Origin: Microbacterium dauci | Lineage (GTDB): Bacteria; Actinomycetota; Actinomycetes; Actinomycetales; Microbacteriaceae | DNA length: 64,000 bases | Assembly (NCBI RefSeq): GCF_030065535.1 | Contig: NZ_JASJND010000001.1 | Location: forward strand, 310,001 to 374,000 | Reading direction: 5' to 3' | Shown: positions 52,301 through 59,880 of the stretch, piece after piece | How positions within the stretch are numbered: position 1 is the stretch's first letter | Layout: each line of letters begins with the position of its first letter | Translations under genes and position numbers: made by a program | The notes under the pieces: generated by a model | The model's input: only the letters and a program-made list of their open reading frames with translations | The model's database searches: none | Told to the model about the DNA's origin: nothing

Positions 52301-53092
52301 GTCGTCGAGCACGCGATCAACCGGCCCGCTGAGTCGCTCATGGTGGTCACCGCCTCGCAGAGACACGCCGAGCGGGTTCGTGCGGCCGTCGCGGCCGCGT
52401 TCGCCGGCCGTTCCGATGTCGCCGACTTCGTGGGCCGCGAGACCGCGGAACCCTTCGCGGTGCTCGGCCTGGAAGAGTCCGTCGCCGAAAGCCGCGACCG
52501 GGTGATCTTCTCGCTCGGGTTCGGCCTCACCAAGCACGGCCGGGTGCTGAGCGACTTCGGCGACCTGTCGACGCCGGACGGCGAGCGGCTGCTCACCGTC
52601 GGCATGACCCGCGCGCGCCGCTCGATGGTGATCGTGTCGTCCATCCGTCCGTCCGCATTCGACGAGGGACGGTTGACCCACGGTGCCGCGACGCTGATGT
52701 CGATCCTCGGCAGCGTCGCCGCCCGGGGCCGCGAGGCACGACTCGAAGATCTCGCAGACCCACTCACGCTGAGTCTCGCGCAGCACCTGCGCAGCCTTGC
52801 GATCTCGGTGGACGTGCACTACCGCGGTGGGCAGCTGCCGCTCGTCGCCCAGTACAAGGGCAAGGCGATCGTGGTGGACTGCGACCCGGAGAGTCGTCAC
52901 GAGAGTCTGCGCGAGGCGTTGCGTCGCCGCCCGCAGATCCTTCGCAGATTGGGGTGGCACTACGTTCGCGTACACCCGTTCGAGATCTACAATGACCCCG
53001 CCCAGGTCGCGCAGCGGGTCGCCGGCATGCTCGGCGTGCGGCCCGAGACGCCGACGGAGCACGGGTCGACTCAGCCGCTCGATGTCGACTGA
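49376..53092 (+). CDS. SF1-helicase-like protein with degenerate ATPase motifs and Vsr-like C-terminal domain
   Basis: A 1238-residue protein. The P-loop position reads LPGTGGTQT (Gly313-Gln318) instead of GxGKT, so the Walker Lys is lost. The Walker B position reads FDVVVIADAAAL (from residue 829) in place of DEAS/Q. Motif III VVVFGDPVTQKPTPF (about 855-869) and motif VI VGMTRARRSMVIV (about 1075) remain good DNA2/UPF1-like matches. Residues about 1125-1225 (RGGQLPLVAQYKGKAIVVD; SLREALRRRPQILRRLGW; HYVRVHPFEIYNDPAQ) resemble the REase_MTES_1575/Vsr nuclease domain that ends many SF1 helicases. Residues 1-280 and the 400-820 insert are mostly helical and unassigned. Likely a DNA-binding, ATP-independent repair or structural factor; function inferred. 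Confidence 0.8.
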   Translation: MWRAESDAVRDERAEDASDVTPADVRLSDPGVVVMHAAVPEQRRLREEAAQLGGESTLLHYRDEGDAGIDITKAHPGSLPQFITGRPTLLSNMFRDEVALLTARRAAERITSKDVELRTARGLDTVHLAIGMASWRIGGVVCTAPVLLRPLAIRRHHNDFDLRLHGGFVINRELVQAARTHFGISIDGAALAALAYDGGVFQPQPVIDHLRALTSHIPTFTVLPRLVVSTFADVASDMERDAANLDHPVLNALAGHPADRERLSFVRPQPRTVSSDDRSPASDRLLLDADAEQEAVLARITEGQSLAVHTLPGTGGTQTVINAVGELVRAGKRVLVVSARRSTLDGVRHRLGGVGLPGLAVSPTRLHRDLIRAIARNEKAEPPKVSEVDDALVRLRTVLRDYRAALTQRHGSVGVSPLEALRQLTDIAAHEPQPTATTRFDLATVQRLATRRAEAAQTLSAAARLGEFRFGPDDSPWYGVAFSTTEQARAAHALAGRLHRSEVPGILERGYELIGQTRMRPFGSIAELGSYVQLLQGIRASLDRFSLTVFERPLVDLIAAHSTRRESSTMTSANRRRLRRLSKEYVRPGMHVTDMHEALVKVQHQRTQWQRLVEAGVSPEVPLGLDDVAAAWQRANADLAELDAALGRTEPLALLPIPQLLRTLAGLAAASDVFDNLVERATLRGELAQLGLEPLLTELSTRHVPEQDVAAEFEFAWWRSALEAMLRSDRALLGANVGVLERLERDFRLVDEAHAGSSGPLLASELAKRWRIAIVDEPHEASALKRALRGGTASAAELVASAPTLMRVLAPVWLASPYEVPHVPDHPEFDVVVIADAAALCVAEAAPALRRARQVVVFGDPVTQKPTPFRLWSGRGDDLEDPEVPFDDVSLFERLSELLPVETLTRSYRAGGEDLAALVNDAFYDGRIDSLPWAGSYLGRGSLSVDYVEGGTGAPDPDTGAVESPDAEVARVVTLVVEHAINRPAESLMVVTASQRHAERVRAAVAAAFAGRSDVADFVGRETAEPFAVLGLEESVAESRDRVIFSLGFGLTKHGRVLSDFGDLSTPDGERLLTVGMTRARRSMVIVSSIRPSAFDEGRLTHGAATLMSILGSVAARGREARLEDLADPLTLSLAQHLRSLAISVDVHYRGGQLPLVAQYKGKAIVVDCDPESRHESLREALRRRPQILRRLGWHYVRVHPFEIYNDPAQVAQRVAGMLGVRPETPTEHGSTQPLDVD

Positions 53093-53267
53093 CCGTCAGC
53101 GCATCGAGCGGGTGCCCGGCAGCCGCCGCGCGCGGCTGACGGCGGTGCCCGGAACGGATGCCACGCCCGACGTGCAAACGACGGACGCCCCCGCTCCCGC
53201 GGGGGAGACAGGGGCGTCCGGGCCGAACGACGAACGCATGCGGAACGACGTCCCGCCGCACTACTGA
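53082..53267 (+). CDS. Small disordered protein, uncertain
   Basis: A 61-residue open frame (starts MSTDRQRIERVPGSRR, ends MRNDVPPHY) whose ATG overlaps the last 11 bases of the helicase-like gene. Composition is hydrophilic and Pro/Ala/Asp-rich with no fold. The C-terminal GPNDERMRNDVPPHY looks like a short conserved actinobacterial tail, which favours a real gene. Against it, a strong hairpin (53183-53219) lies inside the frame, and no ribosome site is seen apart from coupling. Confidence 0.5.
   Translation: MSTDRQRIERVPGSRRARLTAVPGTDATPDVQTTDAPAPAGETGASGPNDERMRNDVPPHY
53183..53219. terminator. Hairpin between convergent helicase-like and mscL genes
   Basis: Arms GGACGCCCC (53183-53191) and GGGGCGTCC (53211-53219) with inner pairing potential. 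It lies 55 bases past the mscL stop on the minus strand and inside the small open frame at 53082-53267. No U-run. Confidence 0.6.
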
Positions 53268-53273
53268 CGCGCG

Positions 53274-53717
53274 TTACGCGGTCGGCGGCGTCGTAGTCCT
53301 CGCGGGCGTGGAGCCCTTCTGCGCCTCGAGGAGGTCGCGGATCTGGATGAGCAGCTCGGTCTCAGTCGGTGCCGGGACGACCTCGTCTGCGACGCCGGCC
53401 TTGGCGGCCTGGCGCTCCTTCCACTTGTTCATCGGCATGACGAACGCGAAGTAGACCACGAGGGCGACAGCGAAGAAGCTGATGACAGCCGTGATCAGGT
53501 CACCGAGCGGGAAGACGACCTTCTGGCCGTAGATACCGATGATCTCCGGTCCGACCTCGCCACTCGCGTTCGGCTGGTAGAACAGGGCGACCAGCGGGTT
53601 GATGATGCTGTCGACGATCGCGGTCACGATCGCGGTGAACGCACCGCCGATGACGACCGCGACGGCGAGGTCGATGACGTTGCCGCGCATGATGAAGTCT
53701 TTGAAGCCCTGGAGCAT
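53274..53717 (-). CDS. mscL: Large-conductance mechanosensitive channel
   Basis: A 147-residue MscL: N-terminal helix MLQGFKDFIMRGNVIDLAVA, first membrane helix VAVVIGGAFTAIVTAIVDSI, periplasmic loop with YQPNASGEVGPEI, second helix VISFFAVALVVYFAFVMPM, and a C-terminal helical bundle with TETELLIQIRDLLEAQ. It releases solutes under hypo-osmotic shock. GAAGGA precedes the ATG at 53717. A small zinc-ribbon gene lies upstream in the same direction. Confidence 0.97.
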   Translation of the reverse strand: MLQGFKDFIMRGNVIDLAVAVVIGGAFTAIVTAIVDSIINPLVALFYQPNASGEVGPEIIGIYGQKVVFPLGDLITAVISFFAVALVVYFAFVMPMNKWKERQAAKAGVADEVVPAPTETELLIQIRDLLEAQKGSTPARTTTPPTA

Positions 53718-53752
53718 GGCGTTCCTTCCCGAAATCGGCCGTCGGCCGAGGA

Positions 53753-54034
53753 CTACGAACCCGCGGGGGCGGGCGAGGCGGATGCCCCGGACTTCGATGA
53801 TGTCGAAGAACTCGAAGCGCCGCCACCGGACTCGCCGGAGCCGCCCGTCGATGTCGACGCGCGCGAATCGGTGCGGTAGAAGCCGCCGCCGTTGAAAGTC
53901 ACGCCGATGGAGCCGTACTGCTTGCGCAGCGCGCCGCCGCATTCGGGGCACTCGGTGAGGGACGCATCCGAGAAGGACTGCACGGCGTCGAAGCGGTGGC
54001 CGCACTGCGTGCAGGCGTAGGCGTAGGTGGGCAT
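53753..54034 (-). CDS. FmdB-family zinc-ribbon protein
   Basis: A 93-residue protein: N-terminal zinc ribbon MPTYAYACTQCGHRF with a second pair CPECGGALRK, then GVTFNGGGFYRTDSR typical of FmdB-like regulatory proteins, and a Ser/Gly-rich tail (residues 58-93). It is often found beside the 5-formyl-THF cyclo-ligase and mscL genes in actinobacteria, as here. Function not established. Confidence 0.93.
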   Translation of the reverse strand: MPTYAYACTQCGHRFDAVQSFSDASLTECPECGGALRKQYGSIGVTFNGGGFYRTDSRASTSTGGSGESGGGASSSSTSSKSGASASPAPAGS

Positions 54035-54058
54035 GAGGACCTCTGTGTGCGAGCGGGA

Positions 54059-54646
54059 TCAGTGATGAAGGACGAGCGTCCGCGTGGGCGTCACGACGCC
54101 GGTCACCGGCTGGTCGTGCACCTCGCTGGGCACCTCGTCGAGGAGTTCGGAGTCGAAGATCACGGCGTAGACCGGCGGGCACTTCTCCATCGACCCGATC
54201 GTCTTGTCGAAGTAGCCACGGCCCCACCCGAGCCGCATGCCGCTGCGGTCGACGGCCGCGGCAGGGATCACGAGCAGGTCGACGTCGTTCACCGCATCGG
54301 GGCTCAGCAGCTCGCCGACGGGCTCCGGCATCCCGAACATTCCTTCAGCGGTCGCGCCCTCCTGTTCGGCGACGGCCCAATCGAGCAGGCCGTCGGCGCG
54401 GGTGATGGGAAGGAGGACGCGGATGCCCCGCGCGACGGCGGCGGCGATGAATTCACGGGTGCCGGGCTCCGTCGTCGTGGACAGGAAGCACGACATCGAC
54501 CGGACGGCGTGCTCGGCCACCAGGCGGTCGAGTTGCTCGCGGACGCCAGCCGCCGCAGTGTCGAGCGCGGCAGCGGATCGTTGCTGACGGCGCTCTCGCA
54601 ACTCGGCGCGCAGTGCACGCTTCTCGTTGTCGACTATGCCGTCCAT
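54059..54646 (-). CDS. 5-formyltetrahydrofolate cyclo-ligase
   Basis: A 195-residue MTHFS enzyme, converting 5-formyl-THF to 5,10-methenyl-THF with ATP. NEKRALRAELRERRQQR carries the N-terminal phosphate-binding basic segment; LLVIPAAAVDRSGMRLGWG and GRGYFDK are the family signature (about residues 125-150). First gene of a minus-strand run with the FmdB and MscL genes (24-base gap). Divergent from galU. Confidence 0.94.
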   Translation of the reverse strand: MDGIVDNEKRALRAELRERRQQRSAAALDTAAAGVREQLDRLVAEHAVRSMSCFLSTTTEPGTREFIAAAVARGIRVLLPITRADGLLDWAVAEQEGATAEGMFGMPEPVGELLSPDAVNDVDLLVIPAAAVDRSGMRLGWGRGYFDKTIGSMEKCPPVYAVIFDSELLDEVPSEVHDQPVTGVVTPTRTLVLHH

Positions 54647-54690
54647 AGTCCGATTCTAGGTCGCGTCACATGGAGGACTCATCTAATCGG

Positions 54691-54696
54691 TAGGGT
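54691..54696 (+). promoter_or_regulatory. -10 element TAGGGT, leaderless galU start
   Basis: TAGGGT, 7-base spacer, ATG at 54704. Confidence 0.6.
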
Positions 54697-54703
54697 GTGC
54701 AAC

Positions 54704-55579
54704 ATGTCTGAGCGCATCAAGGCCGTTATTCCTGCCGCGGGTCTGGGGACCCGGTTCCTGCCTGCCACCAAAGCGATGCCGAAGGAGATGCTGCCTGTCG
54801 TCGATAAGCCGGCGATCCAGTACGTCGTCGAAGAGGCCGTGGCCGCCGGGATCGACGATGTGCTCATCATCCTGGGGCGCAACAAGAACAACATCTCGAA
54901 CCACTTCGACTCGGTGCCCGAGCTCGAGTCGAACCTCGCGAAGAAGGGCGACCTCGAGAAGCTCGACCGTGTCAAGCACTCGACCGACCTCGCCGACATC
55001 CACTTCGTCCGTCAGGGCGAGCCGAAGGGCCTCGGCCACGCCGTATACCGCGCCAAGTCGCACGTCGGCGATAGCCGCTTCGCGGTGCTCCTCGGCGACG
55101 ACCTGATCGACGCCCGCGACGTGCTGCTCGAGAAGATGCTCGCCGAGAACGAGGCATCCGGTCTCACGGTCATCGCGCTCATGGAGGTCGACCCCGACAG
55201 CATCCACCTCTACGGCTGCGCGGCCGTCGAGGCGACCGACGACCCCGACGTCGTCAAGGTGACCGGCCTCGTCGAGAAGCCCAAGAAGGAGGACGCCCCG
55301 TCCAACTTCGCCGTCATCGGCCGCTACGTGCTGAACCCGGGCATCTTCGACATCCTCGAGCGCACCGAGCCCGGCAAGGGCGGCGAGATCCAGCTGACCG
55401 ACGCACTGCAGGAGCTCGCCGCTGGCGAGGGCGTGCTGGGTGTCGTCTTCCGCGGCCGTCGCTACGACACCGGCGACCGCGCCGACTACATCAAGGCGAT
55501 CGTGCAGTTGGCCGTCGACCGCGACGACCTCGGCAAGGAACTGCGCCCCTGGATCAAGGACTTCGCCGCCGACCTGTGA
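54704..55579 (+). CDS. galU: UTP-glucose-1-phosphate uridylyltransferase
   Basis: A 291-residue GalU making UDP-glucose for wall and capsule sugars. PAAGLGTRFLPATKAMPKEM (uridine/phosphate binding) begins at about residue 10; GLGHAVYRAKSHVGDSRFAVLLGDD, GLVEKPKKEDAPSNFAVIGR and the acceptor Lys in EIQLTDAL region follow. Full length. The leaderless start is clear. It heads the classic actinobacterial galU-(moeA)-rimJ-sepX neighbourhood. Confidence 0.97.
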   Translation: MSERIKAVIPAAGLGTRFLPATKAMPKEMLPVVDKPAIQYVVEEAVAAGIDDVLIILGRNKNNISNHFDSVPELESNLAKKGDLEKLDRVKHSTDLADIHFVRQGEPKGLGHAVYRAKSHVGDSRFAVLLGDDLIDARDVLLEKMLAENEASGLTVIALMEVDPDSIHLYGCAAVEATDDPDVVKVTGLVEKPKKEDAPSNFAVIGRYVLNPGIFDILERTEPGKGGEIQLTDALQELAAGEGVLGVVFRGRRYDTGDRADYIKAIVQLAVDRDDLGKELRPWIKDFAADL

Positions 55580-55601
55580 GGTCCGGCGTGCGCGGGTGAC
55601 G

Positions 55602-56225
55602 ATGGACGGGTCCGTCGTGCGGGCCCACGGTCCGATCTCGATCCGGCTCATCCGCACGCGCGATGCGAAGCCACTGCAGACGGAGCTGCTGCAGAACCGA
55701 CCGTGGCTGCAGCAGTGGGAGGCGACGAGCCCCGACGGCCCGGTGTCGCTCGACATGCGGGCCGGGGTGCGGCGCCTGCTGCAGCAGCATCGTGACGGCA
55801 CCGGCATCCCGCTCGTCATGGAATACGACGGCGAGGTCGCCGGGCAGCTGAACGTGTGGGGCATCGCGCGCGGGTCGCTGTCGTCGGCGACCATCGGGTA
55901 CTGGGTCGGGGAGCGGTTCGCGGGGCGGGGGATCACCCCCACCTCGGTCGCGCTCGCGACCGACCTGTGCTTCGACGAGCTGCGCCTGCACCGCATGGAG
56001 ATCTGCATCCGGCCCGAGAACGCGAAGAGCCTGCGGGTCGTCGAGAAGCTCGGGTTCCGGTACGAAGGGCTTCGCCGACGGTACATCCACATCGACGGTG
56101 ACTGGCGCGACCACTACGCGTTCGCACTCGTGCGCGAAGACGTGCCGCAGGGCGTGCTGCACCGCTGGATCACCGGCGGGGTCCCGACGGACCCGTCACC
56201 TTCTTCACCTTCAACCAGAACCTGA
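55602..56225 (+). CDS. GNAT acetyltransferase, RimJ/RimL-like
   Basis: A 207-residue acetyltransferase of the RimJ/RimL (N-terminal or ribosomal-protein) type. PISIRLIRTRDAKPLQTEL, WLQQWEATSP, GQLNVWGIARGSLSSATIGY, ERFAGRGITPTSVALATDL (acetyl-CoA loop RFAGRGI) and RPENAKSLRVVEKLGFRYEG are normal. In Corynebacterium the equivalent gene lies between galU and glpR. ATG at 55602 or GTG at 55596; no strong ribosome site. Substrate unknown. Confidence 0.9.
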   Translation: MDGSVVRAHGPISIRLIRTRDAKPLQTELLQNRPWLQQWEATSPDGPVSLDMRAGVRRLLQQHRDGTGIPLVMEYDGEVAGQLNVWGIARGSLSSATIGYWVGERFAGRGITPTSVALATDLCFDELRLHRMEICIRPENAKSLRVVEKLGFRYEGLRRRYIHIDGDWRDHYAFALVREDVPQGVLHRWITGGVPTDPSPSSPSTRT

Positions 56226-56266
56226 GACACGCGGGACGGATGCCGCGCCGCGCGGGCCGCGAACCG

Positions 56267-56272
56267 TACCGT
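56267..56272 (+). promoter_or_regulatory. -10 element TACCGT, leaderless start
   Basis: TACCGT, 7-base spacer, ATG at 56280. Confidence 0.55.
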
Positions 56273-56279
56273 TGGCGGC

Positions 56280-57308
56280 ATGGGTGAGCAGGTCTTCGGC
56301 GGCGGCGTGGTCGTGCTCGTCGCCGTGCTCCTGTGGCTCGTCTATCTGCTGCCGTCGTGGCATGGACGTCACCAGTACGAAGCGGCTGAGCGCAACGCCG
56401 TCCGCCTCAATCAGGCGCTGCGCGTCCTCGCCCAGACCAGCGAGACCCCCGATGAGGTCCGCCTCGAGCTCAACGCTCGCACGGCCCTCGCCCAGCAGCG
56501 TCTCGCGCGCCGCGTGCAGGCCGAGCAGGAGAGCGTCGGCCTCGAGGCCGCCCGCGCCGAACTGGCCGCGGCGAAGGCCCAGGCCGCCCTCGATCGCGAC
56601 CTCGCCCGCGCCGAACGCCGGAGCGCCGCCGAGACCGCCGCCGCCGCCGCGCAGCAGGCTCGTGCCGAAGCCGCCGCCGCGCAGTCCCGCGCCCGTGCCG
56701 AAGCCGCCGTCGCCCGCGAGCGCGTGCTCGCCGAAGCTGCCGCCGCGAAGGCCGCACCGGCTGCCCGTCGCGCCCGCGCGCGTCGTCGCGTCCGTTTCGT
56801 CGCGACGATCGTCGCGTTCGCGTCGCTGGCCGCCGCCGGCTGGGGTGTGTACCTCGCCGTCACGGCCGTGAGCTGGACGGTGCTCGTCGCGGCATCCGTC
56901 GTCTTCGTCGCCAGCCTCGCGATGCTCGGTCAGATGCGCGCGGTCGCGCGGCGTGCGGCTGTCGCGACTGTCGCCGAGCCGGTCGTCCGGGTCGCCCGCG
57001 ACGTGCAGGACGTCGAACTCGTCGCCGAGGAGATCGGCTGGATGCCGCGCTCCCTGCCGCAGCCGCTGACCGCCGCCGCGGGGTCGCGTGCCGCCGCCGT
57101 CCTCGACGGAGCCGCAGCGCGTGAGGCGCTCCGCCGGGCCGGCGTGGAGGAGGCGATGCGCGAGCGCGTCGCCCAGGCCGCGCCGCCGTCGATCGACACG
57201 GCGCGCCGCACTCGGACGGCCGAGACCGCCTTCAGCGGACCCGCCAGCGATGAGAACATCGAGGCGCACGTGCGCCGTCTGCTGGAGCGTCGCGCCGTCG
57301 GTGAGTGA
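56280..57308 (+). CDS. SepX/GlpR-like divisome membrane protein
   Basis: A 342-residue protein: one N-terminal helix (residues about 6-25, GGGVVVLVAVLLWLVYLLP) followed by PSWHGRHQYEAAERNAVRLN, an Ala-rich coiled coil (about 70-160), two closely spaced helices (170-220, VATIVAFASLAAAGWGVYLA; VLVAASVVFVASLAML) and a C-terminal region with GWMPRSLPQPL. This layout and position after galU and a rimJ-like gene match Streptomyces SepX and corynebacterial GlpR, which act with FtsZ and SepF in cell division. The moeA-like glp gene usually between is absent here. Confidence 0.85.
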   Translation: MGEQVFGGGVVVLVAVLLWLVYLLPSWHGRHQYEAAERNAVRLNQALRVLAQTSETPDEVRLELNARTALAQQRLARRVQAEQESVGLEAARAELAAAKAQAALDRDLARAERRSAAETAAAAAQQARAEAAAAQSRARAEAAVARERVLAEAAAAKAAPAARRARARRRVRFVATIVAFASLAAAGWGVYLAVTAVSWTVLVAASVVFVASLAMLGQMRAVARRAAVATVAEPVVRVARDVQDVELVAEEIGWMPRSLPQPLTAAAGSRAAAVLDGAAAREALRRAGVEEAMRERVAQAAPPSIDTARRTRTAETAFSGPASDENIEAHVRRLLERRAVGE

Positions 57309-57359
57309 CCCTGCCGACGTCGTTCGGCAGAGTCCGTGCGTGATAGTGTTGATGCTCTT

Positions 57360-57432
57360 GGGCCTGTGGCGCAGTTGGTAGCGCGCTTCGTTCGCAATGA
57401 AGAGGTCAGGGGTTCGAATCCCCTCAGGTCCA
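57360..57432 (+). tRNA. tRNA-Ala (anticodon CGC)
   Basis: A 73-base cloverleaf: acceptor GGGCCTG with CAGGTCC, D arm TGGCGCAGTTGGTAGCGC, anticodon stem CTTCG/TGAAG with loop TTCGCAA giving CGC (reads GCG), T arm GGGGTTCGAATCCCC. CCA is not encoded. A TAGTGT -10 lies at 57343-57348. Confidence 0.96.
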
Positions 57433-57437
57433 CGGTG

Positions 57438-57465
57438 AAAAGCCTCCGCGATGCGGGGGCTTTTT
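57438..57465 (+). terminator. Rho-independent terminator of tRNA-Ala
   Basis: Arms AAAAGCCTCCGC (57438-57449) and GCGGGGGCTTTT (57453-57464), with a T-run TTTTT at 57461-57465. The clearest canonical terminator in the window. Confidence 0.9.
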
Positions 57466-57481
57466 CGTGCGCCCCGTGTGC

Positions 57482-59053
57482 TCAGTCGGGGAGGCGGACG
57501 GCGGCGATCGCGGCGTCGAGTTCGGCGGCGCGGCGGATGGACGACCAGTCGAGCTCGGCGGCCGCGATGTCGGCGGCGGCGGTGAGGACGTGCGTGCCGG
57601 GGTCGCCGCGGCGGCCGATGCCGGTGCGGTTCAGCAGGATGTCGGTGAGGTGCACGACCGCCTCGTGGCGGGCCGCGAACGCGACCTGCGCGAGCACCTC
57701 GCCGTCGTCGGTGGCGGATGCCGCGAGCCGGCCGCCCTCGGCCGCGATGGCGCGCACGGCGGCGGCATCCGTCCCGTACAGCCGGTCGAGCAGGGTCGAC
57801 GTCGACGCGTCCACCGGAGCCGACGCGTCGAGCGGTGAGTGCGCGGTCCGGCTCGGCGCGATCCGCGTGCCCAGGGTGCGGCCGAGATGCGAGACGACCC
57901 GCTGCGCGAAGGCGCGTGCGGTCGTGTACTTGCCGCCGGTCGCGGTGACGAGCCCCCGTGCGCCTTCACGCGTGTGGTCGACGAGCTCTGACGATCGCGA
58001 GGCGCGATACGTGTCGGTACCGGACCCGGTGCCGGACTCGGTGAGCGGTCGCAGGCCGCCGTACGCCGCCAGGACGTCGTCCATCGAGAGTCGAACGGGC
58101 ATCTTGCTCGTCGCGTTGATATCGGCGACGAACCGCTCGATCGATGCGCGGGTGAGACGCCACTCGTCCACTTCGCCGGTGTACGGCGTCTCGGTCGGGC
58201 CGATGAGGGTGCGGCCGCGCCACGGCGCGAAACTGAAGTGCGAGCCCGAAGAGACGGTGAGCACCATCGTCTCGGTGAGCGGGCGGGTGACCAGGTAGAT
58301 CCCCTCCGAGCGCACCGGCGGTGCATCACCCGCAGCGCGCTTCGTCCCCGCCTGCGCGGCGAGGAGGTCCCGCGCCCACGGGCCGCTCGCGTTCACCGTC
58401 ACGCGGGCCCGCACGTGCGTGCTCGCACCCGACACGAGGTCTGTGACCGCGGCGCCGACGACCTGCCCGCGGCGGACGAGCAGCTCGTCCGCGCGGACGT
58501 AGTTCGCGACCCGGGCGCCCGCGGCGACCGCCGAGCGCACGAAGGCGAGGGTGAGCCGCTCGGGCGAGAGCATCATGGCATCGTGGAACAGGATGCCGCG
58601 GCGCAGGTGCCCGAGCCCTCGGTCGTCGAGGTCGTCGGCGGACAGCGACCGGTGCGCAGGAATCCGGTGGCTCGCGGCGACGCGGTTCCGGTCGAATGAG
58701 AGCAGGTCGTAGACGGTCAACCCGAGCTTCTCGACGAGCCCCGGATCGGGGAGCACCATGCCGATGGGGGAGACGAGCCCCGGCGCGATCGTCGAGAGGA
58801 TCCGCCGCTCCGCGAGCGACTCGCGCACGAGCCCGACCTCGAGGTTCCGCAGATACCGCAACCCGCCGTGGATGAGCTTGCCGGTCGCGGCGGAGGTCGC
58901 CGCGCCGAAGTCGCCCCGCTCGACGAGGTGCACCGACAGTCCGCGGCTCGCCGCCTCGTGGGCGATCGCCGCGCCCGTGATGCCGCCGCCCACGACGAGG
59001 ACGTCGACGACACCGGCATCCGTCAGCGCGTCGCGGGTGATCGTGGTCGTCAC
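57482..59053 (-). CDS. GlpD-like FAD-dependent polyol-phosphate dehydrogenase
   Basis: A 523-residue enzyme like aerobic glycerol-3-phosphate dehydrogenase. FAD motif VLVVGGGITGAAIAHEAASR; GKLIHGGLRYLRNLEVGLVR; GIYLVTRPLTETMVL; RTLIGPTETPYTG; GGLRPLTESG; TATGGKYTTARAFAQRV are all GlpD-type. No glpK or glpF is near. It is third in a coupled operon with a class II aldolase and an APH-fold kinase, so the substrate may be another polyol phosphate, as with EryB of erythritol catabolism. GTG start at 59053 overlaps the kinase stop. Confidence 0.85.
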   Translation of the reverse strand: MTTTITRDALTDAGVVDVLVVGGGITGAAIAHEAASRGLSVHLVERGDFGAATSAATGKLIHGGLRYLRNLEVGLVRESLAERRILSTIAPGLVSPIGMVLPDPGLVEKLGLTVYDLLSFDRNRVAASHRIPAHRSLSADDLDDRGLGHLRRGILFHDAMMLSPERLTLAFVRSAVAAGARVANYVRADELLVRRGQVVGAAVTDLVSGASTHVRARVTVNASGPWARDLLAAQAGTKRAAGDAPPVRSEGIYLVTRPLTETMVLTVSSGSHFSFAPWRGRTLIGPTETPYTGEVDEWRLTRASIERFVADINATSKMPVRLSMDDVLAAYGGLRPLTESGTGSGTDTYRASRSSELVDHTREGARGLVTATGGKYTTARAFAQRVVSHLGRTLGTRIAPSRTAHSPLDASAPVDASTSTLLDRLYGTDAAAVRAIAAEGGRLAASATDDGEVLAQVAFAARHEAVVHLTDILLNRTGIGRRGDPGTHVLTAAADIAAAELDWSSIRRAAELDAAIAAVRLPD

Positions 59054-59880
59054 CGGGCGGGCTCCTCGACGTGGAGGCCATTGCGGATGCCGCGCAGGAG
59101 CGTCTCGCGCTCGCTCGCGATGTCGAGCAGTCCCAGTCGCAGCACGCGCGCCGTCGTCGCCCACCGGTCGATCGCCGCGGTCGTCATGCCGGTGAGTGTC
59201 TGGTACTCCCGGAGGTACCCGCGGCCCATCGCGCCGCGCGCGGCACCGTAGACGAGCTGCTGCAGTTTCGAGGCGCCGGGGAAGAGCTCGGCCTCGGTGA
59301 ACAGCAGCCGGGTCATCGCGACGTCGGCGGCAGGGTCGCCGACCGCGGTCGACTGCCAGTCGATCGTCGCGCGGCCGCCGGCGTGCTCGAAGACGTTCAT
59401 CGGGTGGAAGTCGAGGTGCAGCGGGCGGTCGCCGCGGGGGAGCGACGCGAGGTGGTCGCGCAGGGCGGCCTTCTCAGCGGGGGTGAGCGGCGCCAGCGGC
59501 GGCGTGTCGATGAGGTCGGCGGCGACCGTGCGCACGTCGACGAAGGCGTCGGTGCGGGCGCGGTGGATGCGGGCGTGCTCGGCGGCGAGAGCCCGGGCGA
59601 CGCGACCCATGCGCAGCACGTTCTTCTCGGCGACGGTCGTCAGTGCAAGTCCGTCGATGCGGTCGAAGGCGACCGCGCGGCCGCCCTCGACCTCGACGCG
59701 GCCGTGACAGCGGATCGGGGTGAGCGCGAGGTCGTACGCGGTCTGCGAGTCACCGATCTCGCGGTCGATGAGGTGATCGGGCCAGTCGTCGTGGTACCGC
59801 TTCGCGACGCGGCCGCCCTTCAGCGCGTAGACGTCCGCCGTGCGGCCGTTCGCGACGAGCGCCCCGAGCTGCGCGATCAT
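59050..59880 (-). CDS. APH-fold small-molecule kinase
   Basis: A 276-residue phosphotransferase of the aminoglycoside phosphotransferase/choline kinase fold. N-lobe MIAQLGALVANGRTADVYA, GGRVAKRY; catalytic Brenner motif LHLDFHPMNVFEH with Asp and Asn; metal Asp in ATIDWQSTAVGDPAADVA. Residues after about 215 form a helical C-terminus. Context (aldolase before, GlpD-like dehydrogenase after) suggests a sugar or polyol kinase, not drug resistance. Coupled at both ends (ATGA, GTGA). Confidence 0.85.
   Translation of the reverse strand: MIAQLGALVANGRTADVYALKGGRVAKRYHDDWPDHLIDREIGDSQTAYDLALTPIRCHGRVEVEGGRAVAFDRIDGLALTTVAEKNVLRMGRVARALAAEHARIHRARTDAFVDVRTVAADLIDTPPLAPLTPAEKAALRDHLASLPRGDRPLHLDFHPMNVFEHAGGRATIDWQSTAVGDPAADVAMTRLLFTEAELFPGASKLQQLVYGAARGAMGRGYLREYQTLTGMTTAAIDRWATTARVLRLGLLDIASERETLLRGIRNGLHVEEPAR

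Noticed and set aside
59050..59880. Kinase as an aminoglycoside resistance gene
   Set aside because: The fold is shared, but it is coupled to an aldolase and a dehydrogenase, which points to metabolism; no mobile context.
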